64,000 nucleotides of DNA from Bacteroidia bacterium (GTDB lineage: Bacteria > Bacteroidota > Bacteroidia > Flavobacteriales > Flavobacteriaceae), in contig JAUIFO010000004.1 in NCBI GenBank assembly GCA_030430385.1, forward strand, positions 183,892 through 247,891, read 5' to 3'. Positions 43,958 to 52,430 of the stretch are shown here, in pieces. A program made the position numbers and the translations under genes. Position 1 is the stretch's first letter. The number at the start of each line of letters is the position of its first letter. The notes below the pieces were generated by a model that did not search any database, had not been told where the DNA came from, and saw nothing but the letters and a program-made list of their open reading frames with translations.

Positions 43958-44371
43958 TTAAGAAGGATTATTTAAGTAACTCTGAAGAATAATTGTTGCA
44001 CTAATTTCATCAATAAGTGCTTTATTTTTGCGCTGCTTTTTTGATAATCCGCTATCAATCATTGTTTGAAATGCCATTTTAGAAGTAAAGCGTTCATCAA
44101 CGCGTTTCACAGGTATTTCAGGAATTTCAATCTGTAATTTTTCCAGAAATTTTGAAATAGCAGCTTCACTTTCAGAAACTTCATTGTTCATTTGCTTAGG
44201 TTCTCCAACTACGAACAATTCTACAGCTTCTTTAGATATATAGGTCTTTAAAAACTCGAAAAGATCTTTCGTTTCAACAGTCGTCAATCCTGAAGCAATC
44301 AACTGTAACTCATCGGTTACAGCAATTCCTGTTCGTTTTGTACCATAATCAATTGCTAAAAGTCTTGCCAT
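43958..44371 (-). CDS. ruvX: Putative Holliday junction resolvase / pre-16S nuclease
   Basis: This 137-residue YqgF/RuvX protein has an RNase H-like fold, implicated in 16S rRNA 5' processing and Holliday-junction cleavage. Motifs include LLAIDYGTKRTGIAVTD with the first catalytic Asp, VVGEPKQMNNE, VDERFTSKMA and the final DEISATIILQSYL with the last Asp. It heads the ruvX-def-DUF5606-mazG block. Its promoter box lies 4 nt before the ATG, so the mRNA is probably leaderless. Confidence 0.93.
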   Translation of the reverse strand: MARLLAIDYGTKRTGIAVTDELQLIASGLTTVETKDLFEFLKTYISKEAVELFVVGEPKQMNNEVSESEAAISKFLEKLQIEIPEIPVKRVDERFTSKMAFQTMIDSGLSKKQRKNKALIDEISATIILQSYLNNPS

Positions 44372-44375
44372 TTTG

Positions 44376-44383
44376 CAAAGGTA
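44376..44383 (-). promoter_or_regulatory. -7 promoter box of ruvX, near-leaderless
   Basis: The minus strand reads TACCTTTG with only 4 nt between its G and the ATG at 44371, so transcription should begin at or next to the start codon. Confidence 0.55.
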
Positions 44384-44396
44384 ACTTTTAGATTAT

Positions 44397-44540
44397 AAAA
44401 AAACTCTTCTTTGTAGATTAAAGAAGAGTTTTAAAAATAATCAACCATTAATAAAATATCCATAAACATGTTTACCCTCTATTTAAACAGTTCATGTTAT
44501 ACCTTTAAGACACATACTTTCTTAATAGGTCACATTTCGT
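44397..44540 (-). ncRNA. Candidate small RNA A, divergent ruvX-dapD gap
   Basis: The 413-bp gap between divergent ruvX and dapD contains two intrinsic terminators that no known gene can use. Unit A ends on the minus strand with a perfect 13-bp stem (44400-44412 with 44420-44432) and seven T. About 75 bp upstream lies a 30-bp segment (44505-44534) that is 27/30 identical to 44686-44715 in unit B. I see no open frame. The conserved segment may be the promoter or the 5' part of the RNA; ends are estimates. Confidence 0.45.
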
Positions 44541-44570
44541 TTATCAGATTCTTAAACTTTAACATTTATT

Positions 44571-44720
44571 TAAAAAAAAACACCTTTCTTTTAGGGAAGA
44601 AAGGCGTTTTAAAAATTAGCTATTAATTACTAAAGTTTTCAGGTGTCTTATTAGGGATAACACAAGAAAAATAATAATCACATTCTTAAGACACACACTT
44701 TTTAAATAGGTCACAATTAT
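44571..44720 (-). ncRNA. Candidate small RNA B, tandem with A
   Basis: The second unit of the ruvX-dapD gap ends with a 14-bp stem (44577-44590 with 44597-44610) and nine T on the minus strand. Its one irregular pair is a G-U wobble only in minus-strand RNA, which fixes the direction. GTGTCTTA at 44643-44650 pairs perfectly with 44687-44694, inside the 30-bp segment shared with unit A. No open frame is present. The two units look like a duplicated small RNA gene. Confidence 0.45.
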
Positions 44721-44758
44721 TTTTACATTTTTTTTATCTCAAAAATTTTATAGACTTA

Positions 44759-44766
44759 TCTTTGTG
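44759..44766 (+). promoter_or_regulatory. -7 promoter box of dapD
   Basis: TATCTTTG matches TAnnTTTG and ends 19 nt before the ATG at 44785. It overlaps a GTG at 44764, which therefore cannot be the start codon. Confidence 0.6.
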
Positions 44767-44784
44767 CAAATTGAAAAAACACCA

Positions 44785-45600
44785 ATGAAAGAATTACAAG
44801 ATATTATAGAAAATGCGTGGAACGATAGAACACTTCTTACCGAAAGCGTAACCATTGAAGCTATTAGACAAGTTATTGATTTGTTAGACAAAGGCACGCT
44901 TAGAGTAGCGCAACCTTCAGCAAATGGATGGCAAGTGAACGAATGGGTCAAAAAAGCCGTAGTTCTTTATTTTCCAATACAAAACATGGAAACGCTCGAA
45001 GCAGGTATTTTTGAATACCATGATAAAATCCCATTAAAGCGAGATTACAAAGCCAAAGGGATTCGCGTAGTACCTAATGCTGTTGCTAGACATGGTGCGT
45101 ATATTTCATCTGGCACCATTTTAATGCCTAGTTATGTTAATATTGGTGCTTACGTTGACGAAGGCACTATGGTTGATACCTGGGCAACTGTTGGAAGTTG
45201 TGCACAAATTGGAAAAAACGTGCATTTATCAGGAGGAGTTGGGATTGGAGGTGTTTTAGAGCCACTCCAAGCTGCTCCTGTAATCATTGAAGATGGTGCT
45301 TTTATAGGTTCAAGATGTATTGTTGTTGAAGGTGTTCATGTAGAAAAAGAAGCTGTTCTTGGTGCTAATGTAGTACTAACGATGAGCACAAAAATTATCG
45401 ATGTAACTGGAGATCAACCTGTAGAAATGAAAGGTCGTGTTCCTGAACGCTCTGTTGTGATTCCTGGTAGTTATACTAAAACTTTTGCTGCAGGACAATA
45501 CAACGTACCATGTGCCTTAATTATTGGAAAGCGCAAAGAAAGCACCAACAAGAAAACATCGCTTAATGATGCATTAAGAGAGTACGATGTTGCGGTGTAA
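44785..45600 (+). CDS. dapD: Tetrahydrodipicolinate N-succinyltransferase
   Basis: This enzyme acts in the succinylase branch of lysine and meso-diaminopimelate synthesis. The 271-residue left-handed beta-helix protein has hexapeptide repeats through the middle (RHGAYISSGTILMPSYVNIG, GAYVDEGTMVDTWATVGSC, IGKNVHLSGGVGIGGVLEP). Size and motifs match E. coli DapD. A glycosyltransferase gene follows after 34 bp and may share its transcript. Confidence 0.96.
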   Translation: MKELQDIIENAWNDRTLLTESVTIEAIRQVIDLLDKGTLRVAQPSANGWQVNEWVKKAVVLYFPIQNMETLEAGIFEYHDKIPLKRDYKAKGIRVVPNAVARHGAYISSGTILMPSYVNIGAYVDEGTMVDTWATVGSCAQIGKNVHLSGGVGIGGVLEPLQAAPVIIEDGAFIGSRCIVVEGVHVEKEAVLGANVVLTMSTKIIDVTGDQPVEMKGRVPERSVVIPGSYTKTFAAGQYNVPCALIIGKRKESTNKKTSLNDALREYDVAV

Positions 45601-45634
45601 GTTTTATAACTTTACAAACTATTACGCTTAGAGT

Positions 45635-46702
45635 TTGAAAATTTTAATTATACAGCAAAAAATGATTGGTGACGTGCTCACAACAAGCATCTTGTTTGAA
45701 GCACTTAAAGCTGAATATCCTAATTCGGAATTACACTACGTGATAAATTCGCCGACCTATGCTGTAGTTGAAGGTAATCCGTTTATTGACAACTTTGTTT
45801 TTGTAACTCCTGAGATTGAAAATAGCCGAGCGAAATTCGTATCGTTTTTAAAAGGCATCAAAAAAGAACAGTATGATGCTGTTATTGATGTATACTCAAA
45901 GTTTTCAAGTAACTTAATGACTAAGTTCTCTAGAGCTGCGATAAAAATTTCAAAGTACAAATGGTATACGAGTTATTATTACACGCATACTTTTAAAGAA
46001 GCTACTGAAGCTAAAACTAATGCAGGATTGGCTATTGAAAACAGGATTCAACTTCTTGAACCATTAGTTAAAGAATTACCACAACCTATCAAACCAAAAA
46101 TATATCTCAAAGCTGAGGAAATAGAACACTCTAAAAATTTACTTGAAACGTCAGGTATTGATTTAAGTAAGCCGCTTTATATGATTAGTGTTTTGGGAAG
46201 TGGTGACAATAAAACCTATCCGCTTCCGCACATGGCAAAGGTCATTGATGCCATTGTAGATCAAACGCAAGGTCAGATCTTGTTTAATTATATTCCGAAG
46301 CAAATTCACGAAGCTAAAACCGTTTACAATTTTTGCAAATCTGAAACCAGAACTCATATCTTTTTTGATGTTTTTGGCAAAAGTCTGAGAGAGTTTTTGG
46401 CTATTACACATCACTGTACTGCATTGATAGGCAATGAAGGTGGTGCAGTAAATATGGCAAAAGCATTAAACATTCCAACGTTTACGATTTTTTCACCTTG
46501 GATCATTAAAGAAGCTTGGAATATGTTTGAAGATGGTAAACAAAATGTATCTGTTCATCTCAAAGATTTTAATCCAGATGTTGTAAATAATTCGACTTCA
46601 AAAGAATTGAAAGATAATTACAAGTCGCTTTATGAAATGATCAGACCTGAACTGTTTTTGGAAACCTTAAAAACCTTCATAGCACTCAATAACTCCAATT
46701 AG
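45635..46702 (+). CDS. Glycosyltransferase family 9 (heptosyltransferase-like)
   Basis: This 355-residue protein has the GT9 start MKILIIQQKMIGDVLTTSIL and the donor-site motif IGNEGGAVNMAKALNIPTFTIFSPW near residue 270. GT9 enzymes add heptose or related sugars to the inner LPS core at the membrane. Translation starts at TTG 45635; no ATG precedes the conserved N-terminal strand. The gene opens the surface-glycan locus and its tail overlaps the YrbL-like gene by 17 bp on the other strand. Confidence 0.9.
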   Translation: MKILIIQQKMIGDVLTTSILFEALKAEYPNSELHYVINSPTYAVVEGNPFIDNFVFVTPEIENSRAKFVSFLKGIKKEQYDAVIDVYSKFSSNLMTKFSRAAIKISKYKWYTSYYYTHTFKEATEAKTNAGLAIENRIQLLEPLVKELPQPIKPKIYLKAEEIEHSKNLLETSGIDLSKPLYMISVLGSGDNKTYPLPHMAKVIDAIVDQTQGQILFNYIPKQIHEAKTVYNFCKSETRTHIFFDVFGKSLREFLAITHHCTALIGNEGGAVNMAKALNIPTFTIFSPWIIKEAWNMFEDGKQNVSVHLKDFNPDVVNNSTSKELKDNYKSLYEMIRPELFLETLKTFIALNNSN

Positions 46703-47303
46703 GATACAATCGCTTTAGCAATTGTCTATGATCATCTATAGTATTGATATGGATGCTTTGAAAACGTCGCTCAACTTTTCTTTTGGCAAAAAAGCCAAAC
46801 CAATCTGCAACTGGAAAAAAATCTCTATGACCAATTCCATCAATTATTATCATTTGCATAGTGCCATTTTTTAACAGCTTACAGCAAATGTTTCGAGGTC
46901 TTAGATCACTAGCAAACACTTTATGCTTAATCATTTGCGCCTTTAAACTCTTTAAGGCTTCATTGAAAACAGCATCTTCAATTGGATTATCCTTTTTCAT
47001 TGAAATGTAATTCAACAATGTTTTTGACACCTCTTGATTGGTTTCATTTCTTATCAAATCATAAACAAAGCCTTCTCCTAAATTGGTATCAATCACACCA
47101 TGATACATGGCATAAAAAGGATAATCAAACGTTGCTATTTGCTTGTTTTTTATCTTTTTGTAATAGTTAATTTCTTTGTAGAGATGCGATTTTTCAACTT
47201 CGGGTTTACCAATTTTAATGCATAGATTTTCATTTTCAGGATGAAAATAACAGGTTCTTGCATAACCTTCAGCTAGGTAATCTGATTCCGAAAGTTGTAT
47301 CAT
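46686..47303 (-). CDS. YrbL-like kinase-fold protein
   Basis: This 205-residue protein resembles the PhoP-regulated YrbL family: GYARTCYFHPENENLCIKI at the start, then a kinase catalytic loop ASDLRPRNICC and the metal motif MIIIDGIGH. It has a kinase fold and likely phosphorylates a small molecule or LPS sugar. It overlaps the upstream GT2 gene by 4 bp (ATGA), so the two are coupled, which supports a role on the glycan made here. Confidence 0.85.
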   Translation of the reverse strand: MIQLSESDYLAEGYARTCYFHPENENLCIKIGKPEVEKSHLYKEINYYKKIKNKQIATFDYPFYAMYHGVIDTNLGEGFVYDLIRNETNQEVSKTLLNYISMKKDNPIEDAVFNEALKSLKAQMIKHKVFASDLRPRNICCKLLKNGTMQMIIIDGIGHRDFFPVADWFGFFAKRKVERRFQSIHINTIDDHRQLLKRLYPNWSY

Positions 47304-48130
47304 TTTGAATCTTCTTTAACGATTCCAAAAGGTGTTCTCTTTGATTTGCTCGATTTGGTTTGCGCTCTTATAGCCTTATTTTTTTCAATCATTTCAGGTT
47401 TCACATAACCACGTTCATGATCTAAATGTAAACAGATAGCGCTATATCTAATTTGTTTCGCCTTTATACCAGCATTAAACAAACGCTCGCCTAATTCCCT
47501 GTCTTCTCCTCCATATTGCATACGCTCATCGAAACCATTTGCTGCAACAATATCAGACTTGTATCCAGAAGCATTATGTCCATTCCAGGTAGCTGTTGTA
47601 GGTGTAAATCTGTTGAGGAGTTTTTCTTTAAGACCTTGAGCTGTTATTTTATTATTCTTAAACGATTTTTTAAGTCCGTTATCTCTTAACCATTCAATAT
47701 CAAAACACAATTGCGATCTGATATCATCTTCAGAAATAAGTTCACTTATATCCATTGGCAATTTAAAATAACCTCCTGACAAAAAATAGCCTTCCTCTTT
47801 CCTATCGTCATGAACTTGAAGAAAATCATGTCGTACAATACAATCACCATCAGTAAACACAAGGTATTTTCCATTAGAAGCGAGAATAGCTTTATTGAGT
47901 ATGATCGTTTTCTGAAATCCATTGTCTTCATGCCACACATGTTGTATAGGAAAAAACACTTCAGAGCGCATTGTATCTATAAGGTGTTTGGTATGCTCAT
48001 CTGAACCGTCATCGGCAATAATAACCTCAAACTTTTTGAAAGATTGGGCGTCAAAACTCCACAGCACTTTTTCTAACCATTTTGGGTTATTGTATGTGCT
48101 TATAATTACTGAAATTTCAATAGTTTTCAT
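47300..48130 (-). CDS. Glycosyltransferase family 2
   Basis: This 276-residue GT-A fold enzyme has the nucleotide-sugar site ISVIISTYNNPKWLEKVL, EVIIADDGS and the metal motif YLVFTDGDCIVRHDF. A C-terminal part with NGFDERMQYGGEDRELGERL marks the galactosyltransferase/GT7C-like subgroup. The tail is basic (AQTKSSKSKRT). It is translationally coupled to the YrbL-like kinase gene downstream. Donor and acceptor sugars are unknown. A divergent GT2 gene lies 44 bp away. Confidence 0.9.
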   Translation of the reverse strand: MKTIEISVIISTYNNPKWLEKVLWSFDAQSFKKFEVIIADDGSDEHTKHLIDTMRSEVFFPIQHVWHEDNGFQKTIILNKAILASNGKYLVFTDGDCIVRHDFLQVHDDRKEEGYFLSGGYFKLPMDISELISEDDIRSQLCFDIEWLRDNGLKKSFKNNKITAQGLKEKLLNRFTPTTATWNGHNASGYKSDIVAANGFDERMQYGGEDRELGERLFNAGIKAKQIRYSAICLHLDHERGYVKPEMIEKNKAIRAQTKSSKSKRTPFGIVKEDSK

Positions 48131-48145
48131 TGCCGTAAAAATAGT

Positions 48146-48153
48146 TATTTTTG
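48146..48153 (+). promoter_or_regulatory. -7 promoter box of WaaE-like gene
   Basis: TATTTTTG matches TAnnTTTG and ends 22 nt before the ATG at 48175. Confidence 0.5.
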
Positions 48154-48174
48154 CCTAAATAGCTCAACAAACTA

Positions 48175-48927
48175 ATGATTAAACTCTCAGGTGTCGTAAT
48201 CACTTTTAATGAAGAACGCAACATTGAACGTTGCTTACAGTCATTGGTAAATGTCGTCGATGAAATTATTGTAGTTGATTCGTTTTCAACAGATCAAACC
48301 AAAGCCATTTGCTCTAAATTTGATTGTGTTTTTATTGAACAAGAGTTTCTGGGCTATATTGAGCAAAAAAATTTCGCTCTTTCAAAAGCAAATCACCACT
48401 ATATTGTATCATTAGATGGTGATGAAGCACTCTCTGAAACGCTCCAAAAATCTATACTTGCATTAAAATCAAATTGGACCAAAAGTGGTTATTATGCCAA
48501 TAGGTTTAATCATTTTTGCGGACAATGGATCAAGCATTCCGATTGGTATCCTAACAAAAAACTACGTGTGTTTGACAAGCGTGTGGCTGAATGGCAAGGC
48601 ATCAATCCGCATGATGAAATTGTGCTACTTGATCAAAGCAAAGCAGGACAATTACAAGGTGACATTTTACATTGGACGTATCAAACCTATCAAGAGTTTA
48701 GTGATAAAACCGAGTACTTTTCTACCATTGCTGCAAAAGCCTATTTTGATAAAGGCATCAAGGCTCCAATATTCAAATTGGTTTGGAATCCGTTTTGGGC
48801 ATTTTTTAAAGCCTATGTTTTGCGCTTAGGGTTTCTAGATGGCAAAAATGGCTACATTATATGTAAGGAAACAGGAAAGATCACCTATTTGAAGTATGCA
48901 AAACTGAGAGCACTTTACAAAGCCTAA
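48175..48927 (+). CDS. Glycosyltransferase family 2, WaaE/KdtX-like
   Basis: This 250-residue enzyme begins LSGVVITFNEERNIERCLQSL and has EIIVVDSFSTDQT and YIVSLDGDEALSE. The later WYPNKKLRVFDKRVAEW and ILHWTYQTYQEF are typical of WaaE-type beta-glucosyltransferases that modify the LPS inner core. This is the most specific pointer in the locus to LPS core synthesis. It is flanked by convergent genes and has its own promoter. Confidence 0.9.
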   Translation: MIKLSGVVITFNEERNIERCLQSLVNVVDEIIVVDSFSTDQTKAICSKFDCVFIEQEFLGYIEQKNFALSKANHHYIVSLDGDEALSETLQKSILALKSNWTKSGYYANRFNHFCGQWIKHSDWYPNKKLRVFDKRVAEWQGINPHDEIVLLDQSKAGQLQGDILHWTYQTYQEFSDKTEYFSTIAAKAYFDKGIKAPIFKLVWNPFWAFFKAYVLRLGFLDGKNGYIICKETGKITYLKYAKLRALYKA

Positions 48928-48931
48928 TTTA

Positions 48932-49699
48932 CTAAGCCTTTTTCCAAAACTTCAACTTGTTTTTAAGTCGGCGTTTACGATGGTATCGATTCTGAAAAGC
49001 TTCCGTTTCAGACCACATTAAATCAAACACTTTTTCATAAGGTTCATTAATGCATTTCGCGTATTCATCACTCATGATTTCGACCATAAATTTATGTATG
49101 GTGAGTTTCGCAAAATTCTTGATACGTGTTTCGAAATCCAAGGTTTTAAATTCCATACGATTCAAATCCACAAGAAAAAACTCATAAGTATCACCAACTT
49201 TCTTGATCAATGTGTTTCCAGGAGAATGATCTAAAAAATGCACCTTTTTTTCATGCAATTGATACGTAAATCTAGTGAATGCCCTTAGGATGTTTTCGTG
49301 ATCAGGATAGTTGAAATCTGTAGTAAGTTCTCTGTAAGTCAGATCACAATCCTGTTGCATAGAAATATAATAGCTCTTATTAAATAGTGTGGCAGACTTA
49401 TACTCGTAATATGCAATAGATTGCGGTGTACCAATATCTAAACTAGCTAACCAAATACCATATTCAAACGAACGTTGCGCTTTGCTTTTTCTAAAAAACC
49501 GATAAGCAATTTGATTAATGGCATTAGGAATTCTAAACGATTTAACATTGATTGTTTTTCCGTTTAGATCAAAGAGCTTTAAGGAGTTTCTATCTTGATT
49601 TCCAAATGGCGTTCCTTCAGTATCGAAATTGGTAATGATAGCATCCAGAAATGCTTCGTGAACTAAAAAATCTTTATGTATACGCTTACTTTGTTTCAC
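48932..49699 (-). CDS. LPS sugar kinase-like protein (InaA/Kdo kinase type)
   Basis: This 255-residue protein has a small kinase fold with the catalytic loop HFLDHSPGNTLIKK and metal motif FFLVDLNRMEF, as in Kdo and heptose kinases (PF06293). It would phosphorylate an LPS core sugar. It starts at GTG 49699, as no ATG precedes the first conserved residues, and overlaps the upstream GT2 gene by 14 bp. The strongly basic C-terminus (RKRRLKNKLKFWKKA) suggests membrane or LPS contact. Confidence 0.87.
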   Translation of the reverse strand: MKQSKRIHKDFLVHEAFLDAIITNFDTEGTPFGNQDRNSLKLFDLNGKTINVKSFRIPNAINQIAYRFFRKSKAQRSFEYGIWLASLDIGTPQSIAYYEYKSATLFNKSYYISMQQDCDLTYRELTTDFNYPDHENILRAFTRFTYQLHEKKVHFLDHSPGNTLIKKVGDTYEFFLVDLNRMEFKTLDFETRIKNFAKLTIHKFMVEIMSDEYAKCINEPYEKVFDLMWSETEAFQNRYHRKRRLKNKLKFWKKA

Positions 49700-50495
49700 T
49701 TAAATATTTATCTACGCCATTATTACACCAAACCGTTTTATTGGTTATGGCATCTTTTTGTATGGCATCATTAATGGTTAGCTTTTGCTTTGAGCTTTCT
49801 TTATGCCATATGTGATAAATTATAGCTTGATACTTTAATCGCTTACCTAAAACACCTTTGTTTAACATTCTTACAACCAGTTCAGAATCTTCTCTTCCCC
49901 AACCAGTCATGTCTTCATTATAGCCATTAACCGCAATAAAATCTGCTTTCCAATACGACAAGTTACAACCGCGTAATTTGCTAGACAATTCGTTGTTTTT
50001 CTTATACAATAGTTTACCTAAAAACGGCAAATGAATCGTTCTTCCTCGCTTTTTAATGCCTTTAGAGAAAAAAGAAAAATTAATTTTCTTTTGGTTGAAT
50101 AAGGTCTCTAGAAACGATTCTTGGATATTAACACGAGAACCATAGAGATAGGTGTTTTTTTCAACACTGCGAACATGATCACCAACAAAGTTCTTATGTA
50201 CTATACAATCACCATCCAACTGAATGATATAATTTCCTTTGGCCTTAGAGATTGCTAAATTTAAAACAGCAGATCTTCTAAAACCTTTATCTTCATGCCA
50301 TATATGAATTAATGGCACAGGAAAATTTTCTTGAAACTTCTGAATCACTTTAAGTGTCTCTTCAGTAGAGCCATCGTCTGCTACCAACACTTCATAGGGC
50401 AAAACCTTTTGTTTAGAAATGCTCAACAGAACCAGTTCCAATGCTTTTGGCCAGTTATATGTTGTGATAATGAAACTTACATTTACCTTTTCCAT
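49686..50495 (-). CDS. Glycosyltransferase family 2
   Basis: This 269-residue GT-A enzyme has VSFIITTYNWPKALELVLLS, EVLVADDGS, the metal motif YIIQLDGDCIVHKNF and the C-terminal GWGREDSELVVRML typical of galactosyltransferase-like members. It resembles the GT2 gene at 47300-48130 closely in layout and may be a paralogue using a related sugar. It overlaps the kinase gene downstream by 14 bp and follows the next upstream gene by 5 bp, forming one operon. Confidence 0.9.
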   Translation of the reverse strand: MEKVNVSFIITTYNWPKALELVLLSISKQKVLPYEVLVADDGSTEETLKVIQKFQENFPVPLIHIWHEDKGFRRSAVLNLAISKAKGNYIIQLDGDCIVHKNFVGDHVRSVEKNTYLYGSRVNIQESFLETLFNQKKINFSFFSKGIKKRGRTIHLPFLGKLLYKKNNELSSKLRGCNLSYWKADFIAVNGYNEDMTGWGREDSELVVRMLNKGVLGKRLKYQAIIYHIWHKESSKQKLTINDAIQKDAITNKTVWCNNGVDKYLSETK

Positions 50496-50500
50496 TGTCT

Positions 50501-51364
50501 TTACTTAAAAAGATATTTAAACGATTGACCAATATTTTTAAAGAATACATACAAAGCAGAGTGATACATTCCTTCTTCTTTTGCACTTTTAGATAATTCT
50601 TCTACAGTAGTTCCTTTTAGATACTTTAAGGTTTTCCAACTTGATGGCTCCAAATAAAAGAAATCTTGCATGGTCATATAATTTGTTTCATTTACAGATT
50701 CCCATTTCTCTAAAAATGCTTCTTTATCAATATCGGCATCATGTCCCCAATTATCAAGTTTAAACTCCAATTCTTCTCGAGTTCGAGAAAGACATTCATG
50801 CAAAATCAAAGAATTATGATACAAGGTTCTTTGTTTTGTTTTTCTACCAACTTTGTAATCAGGATAATTGGTTGCGGCTCTAATTTTAGTTGCTTTATCG
50901 ACTACAAGAACGCCACCTTCAAGTTTTTTGTAAATGTTAACTAAAAAAGGAGAAACTTCAACAGGTGTTTTTTCAGGATGTTTCAATAAGTGTTTTTTTG
51001 ATTTTAAAAAATCTACAAAACTTTTAAAATCAATAAAGTATTCATCTGCATCTAATTGGACGAGCCAATTTCCTATTCCCATTTTTTCAGAGAGCATTTT
51101 ACGCTCTCTTACCTCGCACTCCATTGTTGATAATTCTGGAACATAAAAATTATCCTCATAGATCGTGATCTTCTTTTGGGTATCAATGGTTTCTATCCAT
51201 TCAAAAAAAGAAGCCTCAATGGTAAACGGAGCACCTTTCCAGGTGGTTCTATTTTCATCTATTGCTAAAAAAATAGTATCAGCTTCCTCATATACTCTTG
51301 GGATAGCATGTTTTAATAATTCGTAGTCGTAAGAGACTAAAAAGCCGACTTGTATTTTGCTCAC
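50501..51364 (-). CDS. Glycosyltransferase-like protein (GT2-related)
   Basis: This 287-residue protein has IQVGFLVSYDYELLKHAIP at the start and the DxD motif in WLVQLDADEYFIDF near residue 105, with HNSLILHECLSR and a long helical C-terminus. It looks like a GT-A glycosyltransferase of the type that carries a Glyco_tranf_2_4-like domain, though more diverged than its neighbours. It begins at GTG 51364. It heads the three-gene minus-strand operon ending at 48932. Confidence 0.8.
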   Translation of the reverse strand: MSKIQVGFLVSYDYELLKHAIPRVYEEADTIFLAIDENRTTWKGAPFTIEASFFEWIETIDTQKKITIYEDNFYVPELSTMECEVRERKMLSEKMGIGNWLVQLDADEYFIDFKSFVDFLKSKKHLLKHPEKTPVEVSPFLVNIYKKLEGGVLVVDKATKIRAATNYPDYKVGRKTKQRTLYHNSLILHECLSRTREELEFKLDNWGHDADIDKEAFLEKWESVNETNYMTMQDFFYLEPSSWKTLKYLKGTTVEELSKSAKEEGMYHSALYVFFKNIGQSFKYLFK

Positions 51365-51407
51365 AAAAAATATTTTTACAAATATAATGTTAAGGTTTAT
51401 AAATACT

Positions 51408-51415
51408 TACTTTTG
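51408..51415 (+). promoter_or_regulatory. -7 promoter box of GT2 pair
   Basis: TACTTTTG matches TAnnTTTG and ends 20 nt before the ATG at 51435. Confidence 0.55.
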
Positions 51416-51434
51416 CTATTGAAAACATAAACCA

Positions 51435-52430
51435 ATGCGTACTTTAACTGTAATTATGCCAGTTTATAATGGCGAAAAATATTTGGAAGAAGCTATAGAA
51501 AGCATTCTAAACCAAAGCTTTACAGATTTCAAACTCTTGGTTTTAGATGATAATTCTTCAGACAGCACACCAAAAATATTAAAGGCATATCAAGATAAAG
51601 ATTCTCGTGTTGTTGTTATTACTAAATCAAAAAATATAGGTCCTGCAAAATTGAGAAATGAAGGTTTTGAAATTGCTCAAACTGAATTCATTGCGCTTAT
51701 GGATGCCGATGATATTGCAATGCCTACACGATTTGAAAAACAATTGCAAGTCTTTAGACAACATCCAGAAGTCGGATTATGCGGTTCTTGGTTTACCATT
51801 TTCGGAAATAAAAAAGAGAAAATAATAAAGCATAGTAGCACTCATGAAGCGTTAAGAGTGCACTTTTTAAGTAGTTGTGGTATCGGAAATTCAACCGTTA
51901 TGCTAAGAAAGGCAGCCTTAGGTGATTTTAGATTTGATAGTGATTTTATCGTTGCTGAAGATTATGAATTATGGAGTAAATTTATCCATCATACAACGTT
52001 TTACAACATTCAAGAATCTTTAGTGAGATACCGATGGCATCAAACAAATATTAGTCAGACCAGGAAACAACACGAAAAAGACGCTGAAAGAATTATTAAG
52101 AAAAGACAACTGCAACGCTTTGGTATTGACTTCAAAGAATCTAATTTAGAGGCCTATATCAATGCGGTTTCATTACAACGCAATCTCTCACCAGAACACG
52201 TTAAATTGGCTATTGAAGCTTCAAAAGATTTAAAGGAAAGAAATAGGAAGACTGAGTATTATGATTTGAACATTTTTGAAAAGCACATTAACAAAGTCAT
52301 CATAAGAACGATTAGAAATGCGAGTGCTTTCAACAAAGATTTTTATGCGTACATAAAACGTGAATCAGGATATTTTCAATACATTCCCTTTATTGATAAA
52401 GTCATTTTATTCTTTAAAAGTCTAGTCTAA
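51435..52430 (+). CDS. Glycosyltransferase family 2
   Basis: This 331-residue GT2 enzyme has LTVIMPVYNGEKYLEEAIESIL, FKLLVLDDNSSDST and FIALMDADDIAMPTRF, the full nucleotide and metal sites. The following RFEKQLQVFRQHPEVGLCGSW and EDYELWSKF motifs are standard for O-chain or core glycosyltransferases. Its stop codon overlaps the next ATG in TAATG (52428-52432), so the two GT2 enzymes are made together. Confidence 0.92.
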   Translation: MRTLTVIMPVYNGEKYLEEAIESILNQSFTDFKLLVLDDNSSDSTPKILKAYQDKDSRVVVITKSKNIGPAKLRNEGFEIAQTEFIALMDADDIAMPTRFEKQLQVFRQHPEVGLCGSWFTIFGNKKEKIIKHSSTHEALRVHFLSSCGIGNSTVMLRKAALGDFRFDSDFIVAEDYELWSKFIHHTTFYNIQESLVRYRWHQTNISQTRKQHEKDAERIIKKRQLQRFGIDFKESNLEAYINAVSLQRNLSPEHVKLAIEASKDLKERNRKTEYYDLNIFEKHINKVIIRTIRNASAFNKDFYAYIKRESGYFQYIPFIDKVILFFKSLV

